NCBI RefSeq assembly: GCF_001648175.1
Contig: NZ_CP015243.1
Span: 2,294,001 to 2,358,000 of the forward strand
Direction of reading: 5' to 3'
Length of the DNA: 64,000 nt
Source of the DNA: Halotalea alkalilenta
GTDB taxonomy: Bacteria > Pseudomonadota > Gammaproteobacteria > Pseudomonadales > Halomonadaceae
Shown: positions 48,639-60,577 of the stretch, in pieces
Numbering within the stretch: the first letter of the stretch is position 1
Layout: each line of letters starts with the position of its first letter
Position numbers and translations under genes: made by a program
Notes under the pieces: generated by a model
Told to the model about the DNA's origin: nothing
The model's input: only the letters and a program-made list of their open reading frames with translations
Databases searched by the model: none

Positions 48639-50164
48639 TGTCGCGCTCACTGACCCGGATGGGCATCGTTGGTACCGGCGTGATGGGGGCGGGTATCGCG
48701 CAAATTGCCGCGCAGGCGGGCCTTGAGGTGTATTTGTTCGACAGCCGTGAGGGCCTGGCGAGTGCCGCTCGCGATGGGCTCGGCAATACGCTTGAGAAGC
48801 TTGCGAGCAAGGGAAAGATTTCTTCTGACTCGGCGCGAGCCGCGCTGTCTCGATTGAAAGTCGTCGAGTCGATGGAAGGGCTTGCGGATTGCGATGTGGT
48901 GGTCGAGGCGATCATCGAAAACCTGGAGATCAAGCGGGATCTGTTCGCCGCTTTGGAAGAGGTGGTGACCTCTGACTGCCTGCTGGCGACGAATACCTCT
49001 TCGTTATCCGTGACATCGATTGCTTCGGGTTTGCGAATGCCCAGCCGAGTGGCCGGTTTTCACTTCTTCAACCCCGTGCCGCTGATGAAGGTCGTGGAGG
49101 TCATCGGCGGAATCGATACCGATGCAGCCACCGTCGATGCATTGCTCGAGTTGGCGCAGCGCCTGGGTCATACCGGAGTGCGTGCCAAGGACACCCCCGG
49201 TTTCATCGTCAATCATGCAGGGCGTGCCTACAGCACCGAAGGCTTGAAGATCCTCGAGGAAGGCGTCGCACGACCTGAGGATATCGACCGTATCCTCAGG
49301 GAAGGGGCAGGGTTTCGGATGGGACCTTTGGAGCTCTTCGACCTGACCGGGCTCGATGTGTCGCATCCGGCGATGGAGTCCATTTACGAGCAGTTCTATC
49401 ACGACCCACGCTATCGCCCATCCTACATTTCTCGGCAGATGCTGAAAGGGGGCCGGCTCGGGCGCAAGACGGGCACTGGTTTCTACCAGTACGAAGCGGG
49501 AAAGAAGGATGCTTCACCGACCCAGCCAGTGCCGCGGGTCGACAGCCTGCCACCCGTCTGGGTGGGTTGCAGTGACAGCGCCGTGCACCGGGAAGTGGGG
49601 TCGCTGCTCGATTCGCTGGGCGGCAAGGTGGAAGGTGGCGAGCGTCCGAGCGATGAGGCGCTTTGTCTGTTGCTACCGTTCGGTGACGATGCGGTGAGCG
49701 CGAGCGTGCGTTTCTCGAGCGATCCGGCTCGCACCGTATGTCTCGACGCTTCGATCGATCTCGCCCGCCACAGGACCTTGATGGCGACCCAGGTGACCCG
49801 CAGGGAGATGCTCGATGCCGCTCACGCGATGATGTCGACCGATGGCGTCGGCGTCACCGTCATTCGAGATAGCGTCGGTTTCGTCGCGCAGCGAGTGCTT
49901 GCAAGCGTCGTCAATCTGGCCTGTGAGATCGCTCAGCGGCAGATCGCCAGTCCCGGGGACATCGATAAGGCCGTGCGGCTGGGGTTGAACTATCCCCAGG
50001 GGCCGCTGCAGTGGGGTGATGCGCTAGGTGCGAAACGAATACTGGCCATTCTCGAGCGCATGCTCGAACTGACCGGCGATCCACGTTATCGCCCCAGTGC
50101 GTGGCTGCGTCGCCGCGCGGTATTAGGTCTCTCTCTCTCGTCTCAAGAACCCTCCGTATGCTGA
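48638..50164 (+). CDS. 3-hydroxyacyl-CoA dehydrogenase (PaaH type)
   Basis: 508 residues from the ATG at 48638, with GGGAG before it. NAD fold GIVGTGVMGAGIAQIAAQAG, HFFNPVPLMKVVEV with the catalytic histidine region, a C-terminal 3HCDH domain and a second copy of that domain near the end (RDSVGFVAQRVLASVVN, GLNYPQGPLQWGD). This two-domain architecture is typical of PaaH/PaaC-like enzymes that oxidise 3-hydroxyadipyl-CoA. Translationally coupled to the hydratase gene. Confidence 0.9.
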   Translation: MSRSLTRMGIVGTGVMGAGIAQIAAQAGLEVYLFDSREGLASAARDGLGNTLEKLASKGKISSDSARAALSRLKVVESMEGLADCDVVVEAIIENLEIKRDLFAALEEVVTSDCLLATNTSSLSVTSIASGLRMPSRVAGFHFFNPVPLMKVVEVIGGIDTDAATVDALLELAQRLGHTGVRAKDTPGFIVNHAGRAYSTEGLKILEEGVARPEDIDRILREGAGFRMGPLELFDLTGLDVSHPAMESIYEQFYHDPRYRPSYISRQMLKGGRLGRKTGTGFYQYEAGKKDASPTQPVPRVDSLPPVWVGCSDSAVHREVGSLLDSLGGKVEGGERPSDEALCLLLPFGDDAVSASVRFSSDPARTVCLDASIDLARHRTLMATQVTRREMLDAAHAMMSTDGVGVTVIRDSVGFVAQRVLASVVNLACEIAQRQIASPGDIDKAVRLGLNYPQGPLQWGDALGAKRILAILERMLELTGDPRYRPSAWLRRRAVLGLSLSSQEPSVC

Positions 50165-50212
50165 CATCGTGATTTTTATTAAAAGTTTCAATAATTATCG
50201 ATAGGTGAGTTG

Positions 50213-51436
50213 ATGGGCGCACTTACTGGTATTCGTGTTCTTGACTTGAGTCGGGTGCTGGCAGGTCCCTGGTGCAGCCAGATCCTTGCCGATCTCGGGG
50301 CCGACGTGATCAAGATCGAGCGTGTCGGGGCGGGTGACGATACCCGTGCCTGGGGCCCCCCCTATATGAAATCGCCAAGCGGAGAGGAGACCTCCGAGGC
50401 ATCTTATTACCAGTCTTCCAATCGGAATAAGCGCTCCGTGGCGGTCGATATCTCTTGCGCTGAGGGCCAAGAGATCGTGCGTGCCCTGGCGGCCGAGAGC
50501 GATGTCTTCATTGAAAATTTCAAAGCTGGTTCATTGAAGAAGTATGGGCTGGATTATGAAGCCCTGTCAGAGGTGAACCCCCGGCTGGTCTACTGCTCCA
50601 TTACCGGCTTCGGCCAGACTGGCCCGCGCGCGCGCGAACCCGGTTATGACTTCATCGTCCAGGGTACGGGGGGGCTGATGAGCATTACCGGTGAGCGTGA
50701 TGACCTGCCTGGCGGTGGCCCCCAGAAGGTCGGGGTCGCGGTGGCGGATGTGATGACGGGGCTCTATTCGGTCATCGCCATTCAAGCGGCGCTCCTGGCA
50801 CGCGAGAAAATCGGCAAGGGGCAATACTGCGATATGGCGCTGCTGGACGTGCAGGTGGCAGCCTTGGGCAATCAAAGCCAGAACTATCTGAGCACGGGGG
50901 TTTCTCCAGGTCGCTATGGGAATGCCCATGCCAATATCGTTCCATACAATGTGTTTCGTGCCGTCGATCAGGATTTCATCATTGCCTGTGGCAATGATCA
51001 TCAATTCATCGCGCTATGCAATGCCATCGGCCTGCCTGAATTTCCGCTGGATCCACGATTTTCCAAAAACGAGGATCGGGTCAGGAATCGTGCGGACGTC
51101 ACGAGGATCTTGAGTGACCATTTCAAGCAGGATAAGGCTAAGGTTTGGGTTGACAAGATATACAGCGTTGGCGTCCCTGTGGGGCTGATCAATGATATCG
51201 CCGGGGCGCTAGCGGAGCCCCAGGTGGAAGCGCGTGGGATGGTGGTCAATATCCCTCATTGCATGAATCCTGATTTCAAGATGGTCGGTAGTCCAATCAA
51301 ACTGTCGGCCACCCCGGTGGAATATACGAGGCCTGCTCCTTTGCTGGGTGAAGATACGGATGTCGTGCTCAGTGAGTTTATTGGTATTAGCTCGGAACAA
51401 CTTTCCATCCTGAAAAGCAAGCGGGTCATTGGTTAG
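50213..51436 (+). CDS. CaiB/BaiF-family CoA-transferase
   Basis: 407 residues. Class III CoA-transferase: [31 protein letters not shown] at the N-terminus in pieces, catalytic aspartate D179 in [10 protein letters not shown]. Close in feel to succinyl-CoA:glutarate/dicarboxylate CoA-transferases (SUGCT-like). In this cluster it would activate a C5-C6 dicarboxylate using succinyl-CoA, which explains the absence of a ligase. Somewhat lower GC than the following etf genes. Confidence 0.87.
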   Translation: MGALTGIRVLDLSRVLAGPWCSQILADLGADVIKIERVGAGDDTRAWGPPYMKSPSGEETSEASYYQSSNRNKRSVAVDISCAEGQEIVRALAAESDVFIENFKAGSLKKYGLDYEALSEVNPRLVYCSITGFGQTGPRAREPGYDFIVQGTGGLMSITGERDDLPGGGPQKVGVAVADVMTGLYSVIAIQAALLAREKIGKGQYCDMALLDVQVAALGNQSQNYLSTGVSPGRYGNAHANIVPYNVFRAVDQDFIIACGNDHQFIALCNAIGLPEFPLDPRFSKNEDRVRNRADVTRILSDHFKQDKAKVWVDKIYSVGVPVGLINDIAGALAEPQVEARGMVVNIPHCMNPDFKMVGSPIKLSATPVEYTRPAPLLGEDTDVVLSEFIGISSEQLSILKSKRVIG

Positions 51437-51491
51437 GTCTCGAAGAGAGCGCTTTGACGATTTCGAAGCTCAAGTTCTGGAGGAGTCAGGT

Positions 51492-52244
51492 ATGAAAGTA
51501 CTCGTCGCGATCAAACGCGTCATCGATTACAACGTCAAGATTCGGGTCAAGTCGGACCACTCCGACGTCGACCTGACCAATGTCAAGATGGCGATGAATC
51601 CCTTCTGCGAGATCGCTGTGGAAGAGGCGGTGCGCTTGAAGGAGAAGGGGGTGGCCACGGAGGTGGTCGTGGTAACCATCGGGCCGAAGGCCGCCCAGGA
51701 GCAGTTGCGCACCGCGCTGGCACTAGGTGCCGATCGCGCCATCCACGTCGAGACCGAGCTGCGCGTCGAGTCGCTGGGCGCCGCCAGGGCGTTGGCCAAG
51801 ATAGTCGAACAAGAGCAGCCGGGCCTGGTGATCCTCGGCAAGCAGGCGATCGATACCGACAACAACCAGACCGGGCAGATGCTCGCTGCGCTGACCGGGC
51901 TGCCCCAGGGTACTTTCGCCTCCGAAGTGGTGATGGAAGGGGAAAGGCTGCGTGTGACCCGCGAGATTGATGGCGGGCTGGAGACCCTGGAACTGACCCT
52001 GCCGGCGATCGTCACCACCGACCTGCGCCTGAACGAGCCGCGCTACGCGAAGCTCCCCGACATCATGAAGGCCAAGAAGAAGCCACTGGAGGTCAGGACG
52101 CCCGCGGATCTCGGCGTCGAGTTGGCGAGCAGGATCAAGCTGCTCAAGGTCGAGCCGCCGGCCGAGCGTCAAGCGGGCATCAAGGTGGGGTCGGTGGACG
52201 AGCTGATCGACAAGCTGAAGAACGAAGCGAAGGTGATCTCATGA
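51492..52244 (+). CDS. etfB: Electron transfer flavoprotein beta subunit
   Basis: 250 residues from the ATG at 51492 (GGAGG upstream), beginning [20 protein letters not shown]. Contains [19 protein letters not shown] and [15 protein letters not shown], the AMP-binding region. With EtfA it carries electrons from acyl-CoA dehydrogenases to ETF-QO. Overlaps etfA by ATGA. GC-rich, unlike the CoA-transferase gene before it. Confidence 0.96.
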   Translation: MKVLVAIKRVIDYNVKIRVKSDHSDVDLTNVKMAMNPFCEIAVEEAVRLKEKGVATEVVVVTIGPKAAQEQLRTALALGADRAIHVETELRVESLGAARALAKIVEQEQPGLVILGKQAIDTDNNQTGQMLAALTGLPQGTFASEVVMEGERLRVTREIDGGLETLELTLPAIVTTDLRLNEPRYAKLPDIMKAKKKPLEVRTPADLGVELASRIKLLKVEPPAERQAGIKVGSVDELIDKLKNEAKVIS

Positions 52245-53176
52245 GCATCCTGGTTCTGGCCGAACATCACAACGGCGTCCTGGCCGACGCCACCGCCCAC
52301 GTCGTCGCGGCGGCTCGACAGATCGGCGGTGAGCTCCACGTGCTGGTGGTCGGCGAGAGCGTCGCCGCCATCGCCGAGGCCGCGAGCAAGCTCGATGGGG
52401 TGAGCAAGGTGCTGGTGGCCGATCACGCCAACTATGCCCACCTGCTGGCGGAGCCTACCGCTGCGCTGCTGGCGCAGCTGGCCGACGACTATGGCCATGT
52501 GCTGGCGGCCGCCTCCACCACCGGTAAGAACGTGTTGCCGCGGCTCGCCGCGCTCAAGGGCGTCGGCCAGATCTCCGAGATCATCGCCGTGCAGGGCGTC
52601 GATACCTTCAAACGGCCGATCTACGCCGGCAACGCCATCGCTACCGTGCAGAGCGAGGACACCCTCAAGGTGATCACCGTGCGTGCCACTGCCTTCGACG
52701 CCGTGGCTGCAACGCAAAGTGGCGGCGGTGCGGCCATCGAGGCGATCGATTTCGTGGCGAACAACGACCAGTCCACTTTCATCGAGGAGCAGCTGGCCGA
52801 GAGCGATCGACCCGAGCTGGGCTCGGCCAAGGTGGTGATTTCCGGCGGGCGCGGCATGGGCAGCAGCGAGAACTTCCAGCTGCTCGAGCGTATCGCCGAC
52901 AAGCTCGGTGCCGCCATCGGTGCCTCTCGGGCCGCGGTGGATGCCGGCTTCGCGCCGAACGACATGCAGGTCGGCCAGACCGGCAAGATCGTGGCCCCGG
53001 AGCTCTACATCGCCGTGGGCATCAGCGGTGCCATCCAGCACCTGGCCGGCATGAAGGACGCCAAGGTGATCGTGGCGATCAACAAAGACGAGGACGCACC
53101 GATTTTCCAGGTGGCGGACTATGGCCTGGTCGCTGATCTGTTCGAGGCCTTGCCCGCTCTGGAACGGCAACTCTAA
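52241..53176 (+). CDS. etfA: Electron transfer flavoprotein alpha subunit
   Basis: 311 residues. N-terminal half binds EtfB; the C-terminal FAD domain has [59 protein letters not shown] and [20 protein letters not shown]. Typical length. Placed etfB-etfA-ETF-QO-thiolase in one operon. Confidence 0.97.
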   Translation: MSILVLAEHHNGVLADATAHVVAAARQIGGELHVLVVGESVAAIAEAASKLDGVSKVLVADHANYAHLLAEPTAALLAQLADDYGHVLAAASTTGKNVLPRLAALKGVGQISEIIAVQGVDTFKRPIYAGNAIATVQSEDTLKVITVRATAFDAVAATQSGGGAAIEAIDFVANNDQSTFIEEQLAESDRPELGSAKVVISGGRGMGSSENFQLLERIADKLGAAIGASRAAVDAGFAPNDMQVGQTGKIVAPELYIAVGISGAIQHLAGMKDAKVIVAINKDEDAPIFQVADYGLVADLFEALPALERQL

Positions 53177-53187
53177 CGCCCGCGCTG

Positions 53188-54867
53188 ATGAAGGAGCTTT
53201 CGGTGGAGCAGGTAGAACGCGACGCAATGGAGTTCGATGTGGTGATCGTCGGCGCCGGGCCTTCTGGCCTGTCGGCGGCCTGCCGGCTGATGCAGCAGGC
53301 CGGCGAGGCGGGGCGTGAGCTGACGGTCTGCGTGGTGGAGAAGGGCTCCGAGGTGGGCGCCCATATCCTCTCGGGGGCGATCTTCGAGCCTCGCGCCTTG
53401 CAGGAGCTATTCCCCGACTGGAAGGAGCGCGGCGCGCCGCTCACCACCCCGGCCGTTCGCGACGAGGTCTATCTGCTCAAGGACGACACCAAGGCCGTGA
53501 AACTGCCCAATGCCCTGGTACCGCCGAGCATGCACAACACCGGCGGTGACATCACTCGCTACGTGATCAGCGCCGGCAACCTGTGTCGCTGGCTGGCGGA
53601 GCAGGCCGAGGGACTGGGCGTGGAGATATTCCCCGGCTTCGCCGCCCAGGAGGCGATCATCGAGGACGGCGTGGTACGCGGCATCGTCATCGGCGACATG
53701 GGCGTGGCGGCGGATGGCACCCCGCAGGACGGCTATACGCCGGGCATGGAGCTGCGCGCCAAGTACACCCTGTTCGCCGAGGGCTCGCGTGGCCACCTGG
53801 GCAAGCGGTTGATCGAGCGCTTCAAGCTCGATCAGGGTCGCGATCCCCAGCACTATGGCATCGGCTTGAAGGAGCTTTGGGACATTCCCGCCGAAAAGCA
53901 CCAGCCCGGCTTGATCCTCCATGGCTCCGGCTGGCCCCTGGACAAGCAGACCCAGGGCGGGTGGTTTCTCTATCACGCCGAGAATCGGCAGGTCGTGGTT
54001 GGCTTGATCGTGGATCTCTCCTACCGCAATCCCTGGCTGTCACCGTTCGATGAGTTCCAGCGGCTGAAGCACCATCCGGTGCTCAAGCACCAGCTCGAGG
54101 GCGGCGAGCGGGTCGCCTACGGCGCCCGCGCGATCACCAAGGGCGGCTTGAACTGCCTGCCGAAGATGACCTTTCCCGGCGGGCTGCTGATCGGCTGCGA
54201 CGCCGGTACGCTGAACTTCGCCAAGATCAAGGGGCTGCACACCGCCATGAAGTCGGGCCTGGTGGCGGGGGAGACGGTCTTCGAGGCGATGATCTCAGGC
54301 GATGAGGGCGGCCAGGAGCTGAGCGCCTTCACCGCGAAGTGGGAACGGAGCTGGGCCCATGCCGAGCTGGAGGCCAGCGCCAGTTTCGGCTCGGCCATCC
54401 ATAAGTACGGCACCGTGCTGGGCGGGGCCTACAACTTCACCAACCAGCTGCTCGGTGGGCGGCTGCCCAATCCCCACGACACCACCGCGGATCACGCCAC
54501 CCTCAAGCCCGCCGGCGAGTGCGAGAAGATCGTTTATCCCAAGCCCGACGGCAAGCTCTCGTTCGACAAGCTCTCCTCGGTGTTTCTGTCCAATACCAAC
54601 CATGAGGAGAACCAGCCCTGCCACCTCAGGTTGACCGATCCCGAGCTGCCGATCCGCGAAAATCTGCCCAGGTATGCCGAACCCGCCCAGCGCTACTGCC
54701 CGGCGGGGGTCTACGAAGTGGTCGAGGACGATCATGGCAAACCGCGATTCCAGATCAACTTCCAGAACTGCGTGCACTGCAAGACCTGCGACATCAAGGA
54801 CCCGGCCCAGAACATCACCTGGGTAGCGCCGGAGGGCGGCGGCGGCCCGAACTATCCGAACATGTGA
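53188..54867 (+). CDS. Electron transfer flavoprotein-ubiquinone oxidoreductase
   Basis: 559 residues, the usual length. FAD fold VIVGAGPSGLSA (about 20-31); a C-terminal [4Fe-4S] cluster formed by the CPAG cysteine and NCVHCKTCDIKDP. Membrane-associated enzyme that oxidises reduced ETF and reduces ubiquinone, feeding beta-oxidation electrons to respiration. Being next to etfBA and a thiolase indicates that this ETF set is dedicated to the catabolic island. Confidence 0.95.
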   Translation: MKELSVEQVERDAMEFDVVIVGAGPSGLSAACRLMQQAGEAGRELTVCVVEKGSEVGAHILSGAIFEPRALQELFPDWKERGAPLTTPAVRDEVYLLKDDTKAVKLPNALVPPSMHNTGGDITRYVISAGNLCRWLAEQAEGLGVEIFPGFAAQEAIIEDGVVRGIVIGDMGVAADGTPQDGYTPGMELRAKYTLFAEGSRGHLGKRLIERFKLDQGRDPQHYGIGLKELWDIPAEKHQPGLILHGSGWPLDKQTQGGWFLYHAENRQVVVGLIVDLSYRNPWLSPFDEFQRLKHHPVLKHQLEGGERVAYGARAITKGGLNCLPKMTFPGGLLIGCDAGTLNFAKIKGLHTAMKSGLVAGETVFEAMISGDEGGQELSAFTAKWERSWAHAELEASASFGSAIHKYGTVLGGAYNFTNQLLGGRLPNPHDTTADHATLKPAGECEKIVYPKPDGKLSFDKLSSVFLSNTNHEENQPCHLRLTDPELPIRENLPRYAEPAQRYCPAGVYEVVEDDHGKPRFQINFQNCVHCKTCDIKDPAQNITWVAPEGGGGPNYPNM

Positions 54868-54898
54868 AACAGCCTCTTCACTTCCACAGGACGAAATC

Positions 54899-56101
<1,203 letters not shown>

Positions 56102-56622
56102 CCCAGGGCCTGGTTCAAAGCCTGAGTGCTTGACCGGGGCAGGGGCGATGATGAGTAGCGTACGCCGGCAGCTCGTCATCGCTTCGCCCGTGGGTTGAAA
56201 GAAATGCTCGATCCCGCTGATGGCGCGTCAGGCGCCTGAATAACATGGGTATATTTTCTATGAATAATAATATCTAAGACTAAAGACCTATAAAGAATTC
56301 ATCGTTTTTGGACAAGGGCTGACTCATAGACATAAGTCTAGGGAAGTAGGCTGGTTCAATTCAAAGGTGAATATCTTCAATATCGAAGTGCGGACAGTCA
56401 TCACTATTCATCCTATGAAATCACCTTGTGTGATTGATCTTCAAAGATAGCGGCTTGATAGATCATTTTATTCGCACGCTGACCTGTACACAAAGAAGGT
56501 CAGGACGGATCGACTCGTCTTTGGAAAATGGGAAAAGGCGATCTCGGTTCATGGAGATACCCTCCAATGACAATAAATTTCATGAAATTTCATATGGATC
56601 GATATTTTGAAGGAGGTGTGAT
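56102..56622. promoter_or_regulatory. AT-rich control region upstream of the Baeyer-Villiger monooxygenase gene
   Basis: 521 bp with no gene. GC content falls sharply from about 56200. It holds a dyad CTGACCT - 11 bases - AGGTCAG (56479-56503) and the palindrome at 56575. No sigma-54 -24/-12 element was found. Probably the promoter of the monooxygenase-aldehyde dehydrogenase-SDR genes, perhaps controlled by the AraC gene at 60766. Confidence 0.5.
56575..56590. promoter_or_regulatory. Perfect 16-bp palindrome before the monooxygenase gene
   Basis: AAATTTCATGAAATTT, ending 20 bases before the AGGAGG ribosome site. It could be an operator or form a small hairpin in the leader. Role inferred only. 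Confidence 0.4.
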
Positions 56623-58248
56623 GTGAGTGATGAGAAGCACGTTGACGCAATTGTCGTCGGAGCCGGGTTCAGCGGTCTGTACATGCTCAAGAAGCTGCGT
56701 GACGAGCTAGGGCTCGATGTCGTGCTGTTCGACAAGGCGGGCGATGTGGGAGGCACCTGGTACTGGAACCGCTATCCTGGCGCACTGTCTGATACCGAAG
56801 CCTATTTGTATGTCTATTCATGGGACAAGGAACTCCTTCAAGATCATGCCATCACGCATCATTATGCGAATCAACCGACGATCATTGGTTATTTGAAAAA
56901 TGTCGCCGCTCGGCATGATCTGAGAAAGAACATCGTATTCAATACAGGCATTTCGTCAGCCATCTATGACGAAAAAAACGGCCTTTGGCATGTTACTACC
57001 GACAAAGATGACGACTATACCTGTCGCCATTTCGTCACGGCGCTGGGGCTGCTGTCGGCTTCCAACGTTCCGAATATCGAAGGGCGGGAGACCTTCAAAG
57101 GGCAGAGCTATCACTCCGCACAGTGGCCTGAAGGGGTCAACTTGGAAGGAAAGAAAGTGGGGGTGATCGGCACCGGTTCGACCGGCACCCAGATCATTAC
57201 CGCCATCGCCCCTGTCGTAGGCGCGTTGACCGTATTTCAGCGTAGTGCCCAATACACGGTTCCCGCAGGGAACGGGCCCGTCGCAGAAGAGTATGAAAAA
57301 GCAATCAAGGAAAACTACGATGAAATATGGGAGGGCGTTTGGAATTCCAGCCTGGGCTTTGGGCTGAATGAGACCTCGCGCTCCCTACACGATGTTTCCG
57401 AAGAAGAGCGTGATGCCATCTTTCAACAGGCATGGAAGAAAGGCGGCGGCTTCCGCTTCATGTTCGAGACCTTCGGTGATATTGCAACCGATGAAGTCGC
57501 GAATAAATATGCGCAGGACTTCATTCGTCGAAAAATTAGAGAAATCGTCAAGGATCCGGTCACGGCTGAAAAGCTCTGCCCCAAGGATTTGTATGCCAAG
57601 CGTCCGATATGTGACAGTGGTTACTATTCAGTCTACAACCAAGATAATGTAAGTCTCGTCGATGTGAAGGCGAATCCGATCAAGAGAATCACGCCGAACG
57701 GGATTCTGACCGAAGATGGCGTCGAGCATGCACTGGATGTCATCATCTTCGCCACGGGTTTTGATGCCGTAGATGGTAACTACACGAAATTCGAGGTTCG
57801 CGGACGTGGTGGGAAAGACCTGAAAGAACACTGGAAAGAAGGTCCTTCCAGCTATCTGGGGATGTTCAATAACGGATATCCCAATATGTACATGGTGCTT
57901 GGTCCGAATGGACCTTTCTCCAACCTGCCGCCCGCCATCGAGCTCGAGGTCAGGTTCATCAGTGATCTGATCAAGCATGCCGAAGAGCAAGGGTTCGCCA
58001 CGGTAGAGGCGACGGGCAAGGCGGTCTCGACATGGTCCGATGCCTGCGACGAGATTGCGCACATGACCCTTTTCCCCAAAGCGGAGTCATGGATATTCGG
58101 CGCCAACATTCCGGGCAAGAAGAATCAAGTATATTTTTATATGGGGGGCATCAAGGCATTCAAAGAGGCGCTGGAGCGAACCAAGCTGAATGGTTATGAA
58201 GGGTTGACGCTGACCTATGCGAACGTAGAAAAAGCCGGGACCGCATAA
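56623..58248 (+). CDS. chnB: Baeyer-Villiger monooxygenase, cyclohexanone monooxygenase-like
   Basis: 541 residues, the size of cyclohexanone monooxygenase. FAD fold VVGAGFSG (12-18 region), the fingerprint FKGQSYHSAQWP (158-169), the NADPH fold GTGSTG (183-188) and the catalytic Arg R326 in AKRPICDSGYY are all present. WYWNRYPGALSDTE, GGGFRFMFETFGDIAT and GANIPGKKN are also as I recall them in Acinetobacter ChnB. Converts a cyclic ketone to a lactone with O2 and NADPH; ring size is not certain. Start is a GTG with AGGAGG 6 bases upstream. AT-rich compared with the etf operon. Confidence 0.9.
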   Translation: MSDEKHVDAIVVGAGFSGLYMLKKLRDELGLDVVLFDKAGDVGGTWYWNRYPGALSDTEAYLYVYSWDKELLQDHAITHHYANQPTIIGYLKNVAARHDLRKNIVFNTGISSAIYDEKNGLWHVTTDKDDDYTCRHFVTALGLLSASNVPNIEGRETFKGQSYHSAQWPEGVNLEGKKVGVIGTGSTGTQIITAIAPVVGALTVFQRSAQYTVPAGNGPVAEEYEKAIKENYDEIWEGVWNSSLGFGLNETSRSLHDVSEEERDAIFQQAWKKGGGFRFMFETFGDIATDEVANKYAQDFIRRKIREIVKDPVTAEKLCPKDLYAKRPICDSGYYSVYNQDNVSLVDVKANPIKRITPNGILTEDGVEHALDVIIFATGFDAVDGNYTKFEVRGRGGKDLKEHWKEGPSSYLGMFNNGYPNMYMVLGPNGPFSNLPPAIELEVRFISDLIKHAEEQGFATVEATGKAVSTWSDACDEIAHMTLFPKAESWIFGANIPGKKNQVYFYMGGIKAFKEALERTKLNGYEGLTLTYANVEKAGTA

Positions 58249-58324
58249 CGATATCCTATCGACGTCGTGGACCGGTCGGAATTGAGGTCCACATTCGGAT
58301 AAGTTTTCATCAAAGGGGTTCAGT

Positions 58325-59752
58325 ATGTATGCGGATCTTGGTTTGTTCATCAATGGAAGGCTCGTCAATATTGAAGGCGGGGATAGATCGTCCGTCCATA
58401 ACCCGGCCAATGATGAGGTCATCGGGAGCTTTCCCAACGCCTCGGTGAGCGATCTCGATGATGCTTTGGCATCCGCCGAACGGGCTTTCTCCACTTGGAA
58501 AAATAGCTCGCCTCTCGATCGCAATGCCGTACTCCACCAGGTGGCAATGAAAATCAGGCAAGGCTATGAACCCATCGCCAGGAAGCTGACCCTGGAGCAG
58601 GGCAAGCCTTTTGCTGAGGCTGTGGCGGAGGTGCTGTCGTGTGCCGAGCATGCTGATTGGCATGCACAAGAGTGCAGAAGAATCTACGGCCGCGTCATTC
58701 CCGCGCGCGATTCATCCGTACAGCAAGTGGTCATTCGTGAGCCGGTCGGCGTATGTGTGGCTTTTTCACCTTGGAACTTTCCCTTTAGCCAAGCCTTCAG
58801 GAAAGTCGTGGCTGCGATCGGCGCTGGCTGTACCTTGATACTGAAAGGTTCCAGTGATACACCCGCCTCGGTACTGGAAATAGCGAAGCTGTTTCATGAT
58901 GCGGGATTACCGGATGGCGTCTTGAATGTCGTCTCCGGTGATTCATCGATGATTTCTGAATATCTGATCGCCTCACCGATAATAAAAAAGATTTCCTTTA
59001 CAGGATCGACGCCTATCGGTAAGCGGCTGGCATCCTTGGCCGGCGCTCACATGAAGAAGTGTTCTATGGAACTGGGCGGACATGCGCCCGTCATCGTATG
59101 CGATGACGCCGATATCGATAATGCGGTCAAGCGACTGGTGCCTTTCAAATTCAGGAATGCCGGGCAGGTCTGCATATCCCCGTCGAGATTCTATGTCCAA
59201 GCCAATGTCTATGAGGAGTTTTTGGACAAGTTCGCCAAGCTCGCCAGCGGGATCAAGGTGGGGCCTGGGTGGGAGACGAATTCCACGATGGGGCCCTTGG
59301 TTCATGCCAGGCGAATTCAGGAGATGGAGGAATTCGTGGATGACGCGAAGCGCTTTGGCGCGAGAATTGCCTTAGGGGGAACGAGACATGGCAGCGCTGG
59401 AAATTACTTCGATCCAACAGTCATCGCTGATGTTCCTGAGCACGCCAAACTGATGACCGATGAACCTTTCGGCCCTGTCGCAGGCATTGCTCCATTTCAG
59501 CGTGTCGAGGATGCGGTAGCCTCAGCCAATAGCCTGCCGTATGGGTTGGCCTCCTATGCCTTCACGACATCGATAGAAAACTCGCATTTTATCTCAAGGT
59601 CTTTGGAAGCCGGTATGGTTTCAATTAACCATATCGGTTTAGCGCTGGCGGAAACGCCATTTGGTGGAGTGAAAGACAGTGGCTATGGGCGTGAAGGTGG
59701 CGCTGAAACTTTTGATGACTATTTGACGAGCAAGTTCATCACCCAGAAATAA
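58325..59752 (+). CDS. Aldehyde dehydrogenase (semialdehyde type)
   Basis: 475 residues. NAD(P)-dependent ALDH with FSPWNFPF (147-154), FTGSTPIGKRL, catalytic base E249 in MELGGHAP and nucleophile C283 in GQVCIS. Belongs to the succinate-semialdehyde/6-oxohexanoate group by pattern. In this context it likely oxidises an omega-oxo acid such as 6-oxohexanoate to a dicarboxylate, the ChnE step. It lies 76 bp after the monooxygenase gene. Confidence 0.9.
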   Translation: MYADLGLFINGRLVNIEGGDRSSVHNPANDEVIGSFPNASVSDLDDALASAERAFSTWKNSSPLDRNAVLHQVAMKIRQGYEPIARKLTLEQGKPFAEAVAEVLSCAEHADWHAQECRRIYGRVIPARDSSVQQVVIREPVGVCVAFSPWNFPFSQAFRKVVAAIGAGCTLILKGSSDTPASVLEIAKLFHDAGLPDGVLNVVSGDSSMISEYLIASPIIKKISFTGSTPIGKRLASLAGAHMKKCSMELGGHAPVIVCDDADIDNAVKRLVPFKFRNAGQVCISPSRFYVQANVYEEFLDKFAKLASGIKVGPGWETNSTMGPLVHARRIQEMEEFVDDAKRFGARIALGGTRHGSAGNYFDPTVIADVPEHAKLMTDEPFGPVAGIAPFQRVEDAVASANSLPYGLASYAFTTSIENSHFISRSLEAGMVSINHIGLALAETPFGGVKDSGYGREGGAETFDDYLTSKFITQK

Positions 59753-59800
59753 TCATCTGATTCGCGACATCAATGCTTTTTGAATGGGGAGTACCAGCGT

Positions 59801-60577
59801 ATGAGCCTCGAAGGAAAGGTGGCACTCGTTACTGGTGCCGGCAGAGGGATTGGCGAGGGCATCGCAACGGCACTGGCCCAGGCGGGGGCGTCAGTCGCGG
59901 TTGCCGACATCGATATCGCCATTTCCCAGCAGACATCGGACCGGTTGAAGAGAAGCGGCTGGGACAGCCTGGCGCTCCAAGTCGATGTGACCGACAAGAA
60001 ATCGGTTTCCAAGATGATAGCGGATGTCGAGCAGCATTACGGAAAGGTCGATATCGCAGTCAATAACGCTGGCATCGTGAGCCTGTATCCGATCGGTGAT
60101 CTTGCGCCCGAGGAGTGGGATAAAGTCCTCGCGGTCAATGCGAAAGGGGTTTTTCTCTGCACCCAGGCGGAAATCACTTCGATGAGAAAGCAGGGGTATG
60201 GGAGAATCATCAATATATCTTCGATTGCCGGGAAAAGCGGTTTCCCCGAACTTTCTCATTATTCGGCATCGAAGTTCGCTGTCATCGGCTTTACCAATGC
60301 CGTTGCCAAAGAGGTAGCGACAGAGGGGATTACAGTGAATGCACTTTGTCCTGGGATAGTGGGGACGGGGATGTGGCGTGGAGAAACGGGCCTTTCCGCA
60401 AGATGGGCCTTGGAGGGTGAAACTGAAGAAGCGTCTTGGCAACGTCACCAGAAAACCTTTCTCCCGCAGGGGGTTGCACAGACCCCGGAAGACATGGGGC
60501 AACTGGCGGTGTACTTGGCCAGTGCGCCGCATGTGACCGGTCAAGCCATTGCGGTAGATGGTGGTTTTTCAATTTAA
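59801..60577 (+). CDS. Short-chain dehydrogenase/reductase
   Basis: 258 residues from the ATG at 59801 with GGGGAG upstream. Classical SDR: TGAGRGIG (11-18), NNAG (88-91 region), catalytic Y154 and K158 (YSASK) with serine in ISSIAG, and the C-terminal VDGGFSI. The D-rich VADIDI after strand 2 suggests NAD preference. It may oxidise the cyclic alcohol to the ketone (ChnA-like) or act on the omega-hydroxyacid. Confidence 0.9.
   Translation: MSLEGKVALVTGAGRGIGEGIATALAQAGASVAVADIDIAISQQTSDRLKRSGWDSLALQVDVTDKKSVSKMIADVEQHYGKVDIAVNNAGIVSLYPIGDLAPEEWDKVLAVNAKGVFLCTQAEITSMRKQGYGRIINISSIAGKSGFPELSHYSASKFAVIGFTNAVAKEVATEGITVNALCPGIVGTGMWRGETGLSARWALEGETEEASWQRHQKTFLPQGVAQTPEDMGQLAVYLASAPHVTGQAIAVDGGFSI

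Noticed and set aside
56102..56622. Sigma-54 promoter for the monooxygenase operon
   Set aside because: No TGGCAC-N5-TTGC-like element was found on the coding strand and no sigma-54 activator gene is nearby.
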